This document shows, in pieces, positions 10,874 through 23,237 of a stretch of 64,000 bases of DNA. Position numbers and translations under genes: made by a program. This stretch comes from Echinometra lucunter (lineage: Eukaryota; Echinodermata; Echinoidea; Camarodonta; Echinometridae), in assembly GCA_029962745.1 (NCBI GenBank), contig CM057157.1, positions 3,423,074 to 3,487,073 on the forward strand, written 5' to 3'. Under the pieces are notes generated by a model. That model was not told the origin of the DNA and ran no database searches. It saw nothing but the letters and a program-made list of their open reading frames with translations. Every line of letters starts with the position of its first letter. The first letter of the stretch is position 1.

Positions 10874-11360
10874 GTATTTTCAAATATCGAATCACTTGCA
10901 TATTCGCAGTAAGTTAATCAGTGAAGTACGATTATCGCGGTCTGAGCCCATAGCGCCACATGATGTGTGCATGTTTAAGGTGGATGGAAAAAAAAAATCG
11001 TGCAGAATCTGGACTACAGTCATAGAACTGTATCTAAACTGCTAAACCATTTTCTCCAGCGTATTGCGTTTTCCGGTTGTTATTTTCCGATTTGTCAAGA
11101 TTTTTTTTTCTGGACTTGATTGAACTATTTGAGCATGTCTCAGCAATCAAAGATTATCATATTTGGACACAAACTAAAGTCAACTAGGCCTACATACTTT
11201 CGTCTTGCATTTGTTTTTCTTTTTGTGCGTTAATATTCTTTAATTCAATGATTGTTGATTCATTTGAATTGATTCTTTAGTAAGTCAAGATATTTTGAAT
11301 AACAAACTTATTTGTAATTGATTCCTATCCCAGGTTGAAAAAAAAAAGTTTATAAGGCCA
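10874..11360. other. No feature recognised
   Basis: AT-rich sequence between the satellite-carrying element and the CCAGTT field. Only homopolymer runs are seen. Confidence 0.5.
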
Positions 11361-12540
11361 AGATCAAGGCAACTGGAACTGGTACCAGTTAAGTGAACCA
11401 GTTGAGTCCAGTATACCAATTCAATATGGGAATTTGTATACTGGAATCAACTGGTTTCCACGTGAGAAATTTCAACTGGTAGTCCCAATTGGAATACCAG
11501 TTGTCAGCTGGTAGGCCCTACCAGTTGGAAGTATTGGTTCAATTGGTACCAGTTAGGACCACTATACCAATGTCTATATTGAAACCAGTTTATTTTACTG
11601 GAATCAATTGGTATCGGTTAGGACCAGTATACTAATTTCCATATTGAAACCATTTCACTTAACTTGCATCAAATCTGGAACTAGGTCTAGTTGTTTGAAC
11701 CGGTCCTTACTGGATTTTTTACCTGAATACCAATTGGAACCAGTTTTGACCATTTACAACCAATTAGCTTCCAGTTATGAAACTTAATTTTTATCTGGTA
11801 CTAATATTATACTAAGTGTTCTAATCATGTTTGCTAGTGCAATGTACAATGACAACTACATGGAAATACTGGTTTGCCTCCAGTCTGTCCAATTAATGTA
11901 AAAGGCAAGAAGACTTGCATGTACATAATAGTGACAAGTCTATTTCTCATGTACTTGTATATAAATGAATGCACTTTAGGTTCCGGTTAGTATTTCCTCG
12001 TTCATGTCTAATTAACTGTTTTTGATACAAATTGATGTAATGTCATAATGATGGTTGATTTTAATTTCTTTGTATTTTGGAAATGTATTACACAAGACTA
12101 AATAATTAGTGATTAAGAAATATGCTGAAAATTCAAATATATTTGCATTACAATATGAATCTGCACAAATCCAATAGTCACTTTGGCAAATTAACTGGTT
12201 TCAACTGGTATTCAAATGGTAGTTTTCTACGGGATTCAACAATAGGCAGTCACCAGTTAAATATAGTGGTTTCAACTGGAAATAGTTTAATCTGGATATT
12301 AGCTCCAGGACGGTTTCAACAATGGGATATATCCTACGTTTTTACAAATGGAAAAAAAAAATTGGTCTTAATTCATCCAACTTCGTTTATTTCCTCTTAA
12401 AACTACTAAAACCCATTGAAACCAGTTAAATCAAACTGAGAACTTTCCAACTGGTTTCAACTGGAATCAACTTGTATATTTCAATATGCCAGTTTATTTC
12501 ATTGCTTTCAGGTGGAATCGAATGGTAAATCTGCCCGTTG
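11361..12540. repeat. Degenerate field of AACTGG/CCAGTT words
   Basis: The hexamer AACTGG and its complement CCAGTT, often joined as AACTGGTACCAGTT or TCAACTGGTTTCCA, occur dozens of times in both orientations at irregular 15-40 bp spacing. Density is highest at 11370-11780 and 12190-12500, with a relatively plain gap at about 11820-12180. There is no fixed unit length, so it looks like an old, mixed minisatellite or a palindromic-word expansion. The open frames across it show no protein features. Confidence 0.7.
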
Positions 12541-13437
12541 AACTGGTATAAAATCTAACACTCCATGAGGCGGTCAATTTGTATCGGGCGAAAATGAGGA
12601 GTCATTTTAAAATTGCTAAAAAAAACATATTTTGGGGGCGAATTACGATCCCAAACTTGGGAACATCAGAGACCGATAATGCAACTACCCGTTTCTATTA
12701 TAAACAGAAAATTGACCAACCCAACCAAAATTACATTTTTGGCTGTTTTCTCAATTGCGGTGCATGCGACTTATTGGTGGTTTTGAGCCGGCGGGTCACA
12801 ATTCATCTAAGTGCTTGCAGAAACTATTTACCATCTCCAAGGGGAAATTCTCAGTGCTCACCAATACTATCAACCAGTGGACATAAGCTTTCAACTCTGA
12901 CTTGGATATTTATGAGTGGATACTATTGGGCTGTGATCGACTGCGTCTTCCTTACTATTGTGGACATTAATTAGCCCAGTTCAACTTTGTGGACACTGAT
13001 CCCACTTCGGATATCGCCATCCTTATCATCGTCATCTTTTTTTTATCTCGTCAAGGGATCCTAGGATTTTCGCCAGCCCTGTCTGAATCCAATGGAATTA
13101 TAACCGGATTTATTGCACGCCAAAATCTCCAAGCCTTCTTTAGTAGTGCACATGTAGGTCCGTTTTGCTTGATTTTTGCTGTTGTTACATTAGACGATAG
13201 CTTAATAAAATAAATGAGTTTCGAATCGTAATCATTATTTGTTCCCGGTGAGTCTTTAATTGGTCTCATTATCGTAACAACGCAAAGACAGAAGGGAAAG
13301 GTATGAGACTGCCAGCCCACTAACACCCCCACCCCCCGGAGAAAATATGCCCATCGCCCTTGCATATGCTTATTAGAAATATTATAAAGGAAACATTCGG
13401 AACCGAGGACCATATTCAAGGACCTAGTAATACTCAC
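12541..13437. other. No exon recognised; downstream of the last lectin exon seen
   Basis: The plus-strand frames here have no recognisable domain. On the minus strand this is where the intron after the fourth lectin exon should begin, at the GTGAGT donor (13431-13437). I found no further exon of that gene to the left. Confidence 0.4.
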
Positions 13438-13586
13438 CGACAGGTATTTGACAGATATGCCGCCGATCTGATGTGCAGGTTACTCGGTCCCATTTCCCAC
13501 GAGTTTGGAAATCGGTGTGAGACTTCATGACGGCGCAGTAAGGTGGACCATCTTTGTCGTTTAAAGTTTGAAGCCAGTTTCTGTAC
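13438..13586 (-). CDS. C-type lectin exon 4
   Basis: 149 nt, acceptor TTTCAAG before 13586 and donor GTGAGTA after 13438. Encodes YRNWLQTLND through HICQIPV. Contains the C-terminal cysteines of the fold. The first base completes the GGG glycine codon left open by exon 3. Confidence 0.85.
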
Positions 13587-14154
13587 CTTGAAATAGATAT
13601 TAACAAGTAAGGTAGGCCTAAGTTTACTTGCTTTGCGGACTGTTCGTTTCGTTTCGTTTATTTCCACAATAACAGCAAAATAAATCATTTTACAAAAGCA
13701 ATGTGAGCATAAGATAAATCAAAAATTGAAAATATTGAGATAGTTAATATAAGACCAGCACACAGATATATGTATGATTTTAATTTTTTAAAGGAAGATT
13801 ATTAACTTAAATGCTGGCTGTGTTGTTGCGGAAACGTTCGGAAGCGGAGCTTGTAATTCAGGCACTGGCGTAAATCCGTGTTGATGGGTGGGGGGATGAT
13901 TGAAATATTTTGGCATTTTTTTTTGCAATCATATTTTTAGATATGCAAGGAATTGTCATTGATATGTCCATATGGCAAATACCCCTCCAATATTATTCTC
14001 TTTTTTACCCCATGATGGTTTAATGGTTTTATTAGAGATTACATTCAAAATGAATTCATGAATAAATCATCCACGTCAAGCTAACGGATATCCACACACC
14101 CATCACGCATATTTCTCTCTCTCTCTCTCTCACTCACTCTCTTTCTCTCACACA

Positions 14155-14200
<46 letters not shown>

Positions 14201-17200
14201 GCACATATACACGTGTCATCAACATTTACAAATCACTAAGTTTATTCAAATGATGCATCATTCTACACTATTAATCAAAGGAGAGTCATGAACACGATAT
14301 GCAGAATCGGCTTTTTTTATGCAGCGTGTAAACACGGTAAGAAAGGACATAAGTATTTCGTTTGGAAATGGTGAACAGGCTCTTTATTTGCATTTTATGA
14401 TTCAATAATATTGTTTTATTCGTTAAGCGGTATTTTAGGAAGAATTTTCACCAATAAAACAATTATCTCTTGTGATTTTTTTTCATTTCTTTCGTAAAAA
14501 GTGGGGGGATGTTTGTACAGTCCACCCCCCCCCCCTCCTCGAAAAGTGTGTGGGGGGGGGGGGATATATCCCCCATCCCCCCCCCCCCGGGATTTAAGCC
14601 AGTGAATTCAGGTTCCCCAACATAATAATTACAGTATCATTAATTAATGAAAAAGGCATAAAGATATACAAACAAGACGGGACGATACAAGACTACACAA
14701 AACGGGACAAAAACATCAAAAACAACACAAGCACAAACATGAGACAATGAACAGCCTCCTGCAGGAAAATCATAGTGTAACATTGTAGCTATTTATCTGT
14801 ATAATCTTAAGTTTATGTTTGAACGGAAATAAGCTTGGTGTCACTTTTAAGGATTCATCAAGAGAATTCCAAAAATGGGGCCAGTATAAACAATAATCTT
14901 CTGTTTTTAAAAAGTTCTGAGCTTTGGAAGGTGGAAAGATGACGATAATCTGGTGGGGTAGCTGTGCAAATTCTCTTTTCTTGAAAAACAGTAAACTTGA
15001 AGAAGTTGGCAGCTCTCCTTAGTTTAATTGAAACATGAAGCAACCCAGGCGAAACGTGTATAAATCATGGATTTTTAAAACTTTATTGGAGAAGAACAAC
15101 TGGTCTGAGTGAGCTAATTTGTGTTTATGACAAATAATTGTCATTATTTTTTTGTGTGTAAGTAGTAATGTATCCATTCTAATCAATCTATTCCAATCTA
15201 TTCATTCTATCAATACCTGCGTTATTGTGAGATTACGAGTGCTTTTAAAGCACAAGCATGAAAATCATGCAAGATCGCCATATTCATGATATCATGCCCC
15301 CCCCCCCCCCCCCCCCATCGGCTGGCAAAAAAAGGAGGGAAAAAAAGGAAGGAAAGAGAAAAGAAAGGGGGAAAAGGGAAAGGGAAATTTTACATTTGGA
15401 AACGCTCTCCCGCTTCGCTCGCTAACATTTTAGTATCTTAACCAATGCCGATGCTCACTCACACTAGTGCTCGGTTAAACTAACCTCCCACAACAGACGT
15501 ACTGTAACATGCAAATTTCTGATAATAGGAAATGGGTATCTTCCTACCAATATATAGGGACAGAGGAGCAAGAGCTGTGTCACCAGTGATCAGAGAGATA
15601 TTTCTCAAAATTCACTTGATCAAGATAATTTACATCCAGTTGGAGGAATGGAATGGAAGTAGGATATTTTATTATCCTAGGTGTAAAAAGCAAAAAGTTT
15701 ACATGAATTTGTTGATTATTTTAGTGATTTCAATCTTCGACTATAGAGGGTACCATTTCACATACATTTGCACAGCTCGGCATACCAATCTGTATTAGCC
15801 GTGTTAGCCATGTGTGGCCGATGCTATATTCTCATGAAAGGAATCAGTTGCCATCTTGTGTCTCAATCTGATTTTATATTCTACTATTGTTCCACTCATA
15901 GAATGTTAGTAATATAACTACATCTGGATTTCACTACAAGAAGTTTACCTTTAAGGACGTTCCACAGTTATGTTTCTGCGCATCCCTACCGCGCAGGTTA
16001 AAACGTCACGCGCACAGCTGATTGATCAGCTGTGCGCGTCAGCTGATTGTTCACAGTGCATCACAGCGCAGATGCAGCACCGAGCCTGCCTAGCTGGCCG
16101 GCCTGGAGCGCAGCAGCTAGCTCTCGCTGGTTTTGGTTTACAAAATTGACTAGATTTACATTCGTCACGATACATGTATATGGTAAAAATTAGCATTGAT
16201 TTTAAAGAGATATTCCTTAAACCTGTTAGTAATGAACAAACACTATAGTACTTGCCTACTTGGGTAGCATTACTAATCTTGGTGCTCTGTCTTGAAAGCC
16301 TTTGGCAAGCTTTCCGGTTATCAACAACAACCAGTGATTGAAAGGTATGCACAAAATTTGAATATGTTAGTAAACATGTCTATTAACTACAAAAATAATT
16401 TGGAATTAACACTACTTGTTGCTATGTCAGTCAAGCCTATGACAAGCATTCAGGATGTCAAGAACAGCCACTGTTTTAAAAAGTATATATAAAATTTGAA
16501 TATGCATGTGTGAAATTAGTTCCCATGAGTGACAGCTTACCTCAGCACCACGTCATTTTATCATTGTCTAAAGAATAATGGAAGACTAATGTAAGACTAA
16601 CTGATTTCAGTGTAGGAGTATTTACGGACCAATTCTTTCTCGTGCAATACTAATTATTTCCAGGATTACTTAAATAAGACATAATTTGATTGACTAATTA
16701 ATATTATTCAGTTTAAAAACAAATGACTAATTATTTCTTAGTCAAATAAGACATAGTAAATGATTAATCTTTTTAGTCATTTGACCAACTTTTGTTTTCA
16801 GTATAGATTCTTAGCCCTTTGCATGACTGTTTTTGGCGCGTTTTGGTGATTTTCAAGCCGATTCGCAGCCGTTAGGACGCCGACAGCTTGAAAACGAGCA
16901 CATGGACCCCACTTTTTTAATGTTTCAATCTCTTCAGTATACTTTCCTCTACAATTACAGAGAGAAAGACGAATATGACATGGGTTTTGTCTGTTTGGGG
17001 CCATAAAATTGAATCGGCCGTATTTTGGATCAGATTCTCAGCCCTTTGCATGACTGTTTTTGGCGCGTTTTGGTGATTTTCAAGCCGATTCGCAACTACG
17101 AGGGCGACGATATTTCAAAAACAAGCGCATGGACCCCACTTTCTAAATGTTTCAATCTCTTCAGTATACTTTCCTCTACAATTCTAGAGAGAAAGACGAA

Positions 17201-18140
17201 TATGACATGTGTTTTGAATGTTTTGGGCCATAAAATTGAATCTGCCGTATTTTGGATTAGATTCTAAGCCTTTTGCATGCTTTGGCGCGTTTTGGGGGGT
17301 TTTTCAAATCGATACGCAGCCATTAGGGCGCCGACAGCATGAAAACGAGCACATGGACCCCACTTTTTTAATGTGTCTACCCCTTTAGTAGGCATTCCTC
17401 TACCATTTTGCAAATTTTCATGAAAATGACATGGATTTTGAATAAAGTGCAGCTTAATCTGTACTTTTTATTTTTCCTGTAGATTCCCAGCCCCCTAAGA
17501 TATGTTTTTTTGTCCTTTTTGGCACCATTTTCGCCACATGAGGGCGCTGCTGGTTTAAAGAGAAGTACAGATGGCCCAGTTTTAACAGTCTTTACACCTT
17601 TGTCATACATTTCGCTACAAATCTGGAGGATTTGATGAAGTTTGATAGGGTTTTGACAGAGTAAAGGTGACTTATACTCGTTTGTCGAAATCGTAAGGTC
17701 TAAAAGAGGCCAAAATCTCTTGATTGCGTCATTTTATCTGCCATCCAATTATGGCAACTTCAAAGTCCCGTAGAAAAAAGATAAGCACATGAACCTATAT
17801 TATTTTTTGCATTTTTGACCTACATAGGTACCAAAGTAACTCTATGCAAAATTTGGAGAAAATGACATGGATTTCATTTTAACTGTGGAACGTCCTTAAA
17901 AGAGGGCCCTTTCAGTAGATAATGGCCTAGACGAAAAAAAAAATCCCATCTTTTCGTTCGCCAGCTCGGTACTCTCGCTAGTAAAAGCTAGAAACAAGAT
18001 GATTTCGGGCACGGCAATCAGCTTACTTCAGAAGCGAGTTAGCAAAATATCATAATATTTGGGCAGCGAGGAGGTTCACATAATTACAACAACAAGAAAA
18101 CCATTTACTGTACTTTGTTGACGAATCCATAAAAATACAG

Positions 18141-18200
<60 letters not shown>

Positions 18201-18566
18201 TGTCCCCTCGCAAAACGTGTGCAGTGCTTCATTTTAGTAGACATTGGAAGAAAATAAATGAAATGAAGCTGACGTAGCTCTCGATCATGTCCTTTTATTA
18301 TGGCAAGCTTTCGGCCAACATGGCCTTCATCAGGTCTCGGGTTGAAATTAGACCGAGCTCATCAGATTACACATTATATATACACACACAAGCAAGCACA
18401 CTGAACATCTCCGTACAAGTATTTTGTGTACCCCTCACCCTCTACTAATCTGATGAGCTCGGTCTAATTTCAACCCGAGACCTGATGAAGGCCATGTTGG
18501 CCGAAAGCTTGCCATAATAAAAGGACATGATCGAGAGCTACGTCAGCTTCATTTCATTTATTTTCT

Positions 18567-18611
<45 letters not shown>

Positions 18612-21600
18612 GAAAATGGGAGAATAATATAGGTTTTCCTGTCCAGTTTCGCACTTAGTGCATGCAAGAGTATAAACAGTTCATTCAATTTTACTATAGG
18701 GCAACCAAAAATTCAAACGAGTCATTCAAAATCGCCATAGGGCAGCCAAACTACATAATCAGATAATGGGCATTCAGATTCGCCATAGAGCAATCAAATG
18801 TGTAAAAAAAAAATTGTTCAAATTCGCCTTTATAGTGCATTAACGTTAGCACGGAAGGACACATAACTGAAGATAGCGCATTCAATCTCGCCATAGGGTA
18901 TTCATGTTAATAATTAGCATTCAATTTAGCACTGTATTTACATGACTTGTATACGGTATATACAATATGAAAGAAGAAAATCATGATAATGTATTCATGT
19001 TATGATTTATGTCTCTAGTCAATGCATATAATTGAAGAGAAGGTGCAAATGACCACAAGAAAGTATACATTATGAAAAGATATCATGATATTGTATGCAT
19101 GCTATGATCTATGCATATGATTGAAGAGATGATGCAAATGACCACAAGAAAATTCACTCGGTCGGGCTTGGTCGCTTCGCTCCCTCGCACTTCGCTTCTC
19201 GTATAACTCTCACTCTCAACTATTATCCAATGTTGGCAGCCCTTGGATTTAATTGTGGAGTACATGAAAGGGTATGGACTCGTTGATTCAGGAGTTTGAG
19301 AGTACGAAAGTTGCTGCCCGGAACTCCAACGAATTTGGCAGGCAAATCCATCTACTTTGGTCAAAATAGCATCTGAGTACATGGGGTTTAGTGTTGATAA
19401 ACCCACAGAGGTAGTGTCCCCTTTATCATACCTTTTCATACCTTGAGAGTGATAGTGGGGTCCATTGAAAGTTTGGAGCCATTTTTATCTCGAGATAATT
19501 CACTGTATCATTATATTTTACACAGGAGTTATAGGATTTTCCGTTCACGTGTCTTGTTAAAGTCGGTCCAACAATCGGTGCAAATTACATACCCTTTTCG
19601 CGTTTTAGATTATCGTGATTTAGGGGGCTTTTTTTTTCATTTTTGGGGCGTTTTTTACACTCTATTCGCGTTCCGCGCCTACCCCTGAAAAATACCCCTT
19701 TTCCGCGTAGTTCTTTCTGGCGGATGCGGAGGCTCGTGGCAACGCAGAGAGGGCATTCATAATACGGGAGGAGGTTCTAGCCGTGGGTACCCCTTCTCTG
19801 GCCTACACACTCTTAATACAGTTTTTATTTCAGGGTTGTGTATGGGATGCGTTTTACATTTATATGAATCCTCATTTCCCAGCAAAGATTCCAGCACTAG
19901 TTCCGTTCCTTGGTTGGATATTGAATTGTTCTACATGAGAGCAATATTGGTGTGAATTTACGTACAGGCATGGTCAAATGATGCACGTGGAAATGACATT
20001 GAATAATGTTAAACGAAAGCCATGGTTCCGTGTTCATTTTGCCACAAAGGTGGATATTGATTATTAGTAAGGATGTTTATGCGTCATATGCACAAGAGCT
20101 TTCATTTAGAGGGGAATCGGCTAATACTGATGTATATGTTCGGCAAGCTTTTATCTAACCCCTTTTGGCAGGTAAGCGAAGGGTGGTTTCAAGGATTTTA
20201 GCATGGTATTCAGTGGAAATTATTCAGATTCTATTGGAATGCTAATGTATGAATTGTATATGGATCGAGTGGAAGGGTCATTGTTAACGTTCAATTGATT
20301 TTTGCGGGCCTAATTTACGGAGGCCGTAAGCTATGATAGATAAAGTTACAGATGACCGTGGAGTCACGGATGATAAAAATTCCGCTTTGAGGGAAGTGTA
20401 CTTACCTGATTGGTATGCAGAACTGTTTTCAAACGAACGTGTTTTAATGTTGGTGTAATGTTGTATGCATACCTGTTGATCCACATTTCAAATTGTTACA
20501 TTTCCAAGAACGTGTGGTCTGATTAACTGATTAATGCAAGATGGTTATCTGTGTTTCATGTCTGATTTTCATATGAGATAGTACATGGATGGATATAGCT
20601 AACAACGATTAGCCTGAATGGTGTTCAAGTGGACGTTATAAGTTACAGGTAGGCACAAGTTGCCTTATATCTAATGGAACATGGTATTGCCAATAACGAA
20701 TCCTAACAAGATGGAACAAAAATTAAAGGCATTGGCTAACATTGTTATGATTTTTAAAAAATCTCATTTTGTTACTTTAAAATGGGATAAACATTAGGGT
20801 TATAGTGTAAAAATACCAGTGTGAAAGTTTCAGAGCATAATATCCACGGGAAGTATTTTTAAATATTAGAAATGTGAACCAATGTTTGAAAAATATACGA
20901 GGGTCGGTTGCATAGCGCCAACGTAAGGAGTGCGCATGCGCACATGACTCAACGGACCGCACTGTGTGTATTGACGTATCACGCGGCGGAAGGCAAGTAA
21001 CGGTATTTTTTAATTCGCGCAAACGGTCCTCTTAGGGTGCGTTCAAGCGATTTTTTGAAGCTAGAATCACAAACATGAATCACAAATCAAAACGCTGTTA
21101 CAAAACACGGCTACTGCGAGAGAGCGTTCAAGCGATTTTTCATCAACGCTGATTCTTGCTCATTTTCAAGCCCATCCACTGCGCATCGTACTGCGCAGTT
21201 TGACCCAGGAAGGTCAACTTTAGCCACATCATTTTATTCGTCTCTATTTGTTTTTGATTCTATCTCCTTCTCTTTCCATCTTTTCTCATGTTATTCTTTG
21301 TTTTTTCCTACCTTCTTTTCTATGTTTCCTTATGTCATTTATCTTAACCTTTTTTTCCTATCTTTCCTTGTTATTCTTTCTCTTCCCATCTTTTCTTATG
21401 TTATTATTTGTTTTTTCCTACCTTCTTTTCTATGTTTCCTTATTTTTTCTTTGTTTTTCCTTCTATCTTCTTCTCTTTCCATCTTTCCTTATGTGATTCT
21501 TTGTTATCTTCTTCTGTCTTCTGTTTTCTGTCATTCTTTGTTATTCCTTCTATCTTCCTAGCTTTCAATCTTTTCTTATGTTATTCTTTGTTTTCTCCCA

Positions 21601-22747
21601 TCTTTTTTCTATCTTTCCTTATGTTATTCTTTGTTTTTCCTTCTATCTTCTTCTCTATCCATCTTTCCTTATGTTATTCTTTGTTTTCTTCTTCTATTCC
21701 TTTTATTCTGTTCTTTCCTGTTATTCTGTTATTCCTTCTATCTCCTTATCTTTCAGTCTCTTCTTATATTATTCTTTGTTTTTCCTTCAATCTTCTTCTC
21801 TGTCCATCTTTCCTTATGTTATTCTTTGTTTTTTCTTTTTCTTCTTCTTTTTCGTCTCCTCCTGTTATTCTATGTTATTCCTTCCATCTCCTTATCTTTC
21901 AGCCTCTTCTTATATTATTCTTTGTTTTCTCCTTCTATCTTCTTTTCTAGCTTTCTGTATGTTGTTTTATCTTTCTTCAAACCTTGGTGTAAAAGCAACA
22001 GTAGAATCATGATTGAGATCTCCGTTGCGTTCAATCGATTTTTAGCGACCGTGGTTCTGCAGAATCATGATTCAAAACGTACCTTTTTCAGCGTTTCATG
22101 TTTGCGTTTTGAAAGACGTTTATTTTTACGATCTGCGAAAAATCGATTGAACGCAACCGTGGTTTAAACTAAACGTCTTTCAAAACCGTGATTCTAGGGT
22201 GAAAAATGGTCGCTTGAACGCGGCCTTAGTTCAGTGTCTCTCGAGACGAATCGCGGTTTGCGTCTAACTTACAGCTTTTCCTTCCAAATTATGGGTGGTT
22301 TCAGGGTTTTTGAGTATAAATACAAGTACTCATACACATGTTTCATCTTACTTTGAGAATTTTTTAAATCAGCTGCTCACAAAGTTAGCCAATGCCTTTA
22401 AATTTAAAAAAAAAAATGAAAAGGTATTGTGAATATCAAATAGCCCTAGTTGTGCATGTGAGGAGGGATGTTATCAGGCAAGTTAAGGTATAGTGATAGC
22501 GTCCCAAAATGGGTGGATTTTGTTATTACTAGCTTTAGATAGCCTGATCTAGAGGTATGCAGGATTGTTGTTTCATGCGATGTTATCCTACATGAGAGTA
22601 GTCACAACGTTCCATGATTTCTTGGGATTGTACATGTATTATCGATAATAGCAAATAGCTTGATTAAGTTATTGGATGAGTTGTGGCAGTGCGATACGGA
22701 TATATAGTCACGACGTCACGTTGGTTGTCAAGTAAATTGATAAATAG

Positions 22748-22789
<42 letters not shown>

Positions 22790-23188
22790 GTGAAAGAAGG
22801 GTAAGGTACAAGATGACGCAGGTCTGGACCACAAAATTGATAAGCTTTCGGCTCTAGGCCTTCATCAGATTTATTTGCTATGTAAATCAAAACAAAATGA
22901 AACAAAAAAAAATAAAACAAATTATAACAAATTATAATGATGAGCAACTTGACAGGCAACAAAACGGAATCAAGATGATTGTAAATAAAGCAACATGATC
23001 ATGATTAACGTAAGGAAAATACAAATTTTAAATCAATTGGAATAACAAAGTGGTATGATTCAACGAAATAAGGAAAATGAAACTTAACATGAAGTACGCA
23101 ATTACCTGACCCTGTACCTTACCCTTCTTTCACGTATATACATATAAAATGGTACAACCGGCTGGTACATACATCCAAACCTCTCTCG

Positions 23189-23237
<49 letters not shown>

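Larger units (their letters stand above)
18243..18572. mobile_element. 127-bp perfect inverted repeat, Penelope-like termini
   Basis: The arms 18243-18369 and 18446-18572 are reverse complements with no difference that I could find, separated by 76 bp. Each arm holds CTGATGAAGGCC...GGCCGAAAGC, a hammerhead-like core of the kind found in the terminal repeats of Penelope-like elements. The right arm runs directly into an (AT)n microsatellite (to about 18609). Two such termini head to head would fit a rearranged Penelope end; no reverse transcriptase is present here. Confidence 0.75.
21036..22224. mobile_element. DNA element with GCGTTCAAGCGA ends, filled with polypyrimidine
   Basis: The left end reads GGTGCGTTCAAGCGA and the right end TCGCTTGAACGCGGC, an imperfect 15-bp terminal inverted repeat. 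Both sides are flanked by CTTAG (21031-21035 and 22225-22229), a candidate 5-bp target duplication. The same terminal word occurs again just inside at 21122-21135. The interior is a C/T-rich repeat. No transposase. Confidence 0.6.

Noticed and set aside
13051..13437. Minus-strand frame of 128 codons next to the lectin exon
   Set aside because: It lies beyond the GTGAGT donor of lectin exon 4, has no domain and mirrors an unremarkable plus-strand frame.
21248..22167. Long plus-strand frames of F, L, S and I as a membrane protein
   Set aside because: Frames are open in all three phases because the DNA is C/T-only; no start context, exon borders or conserved residues.
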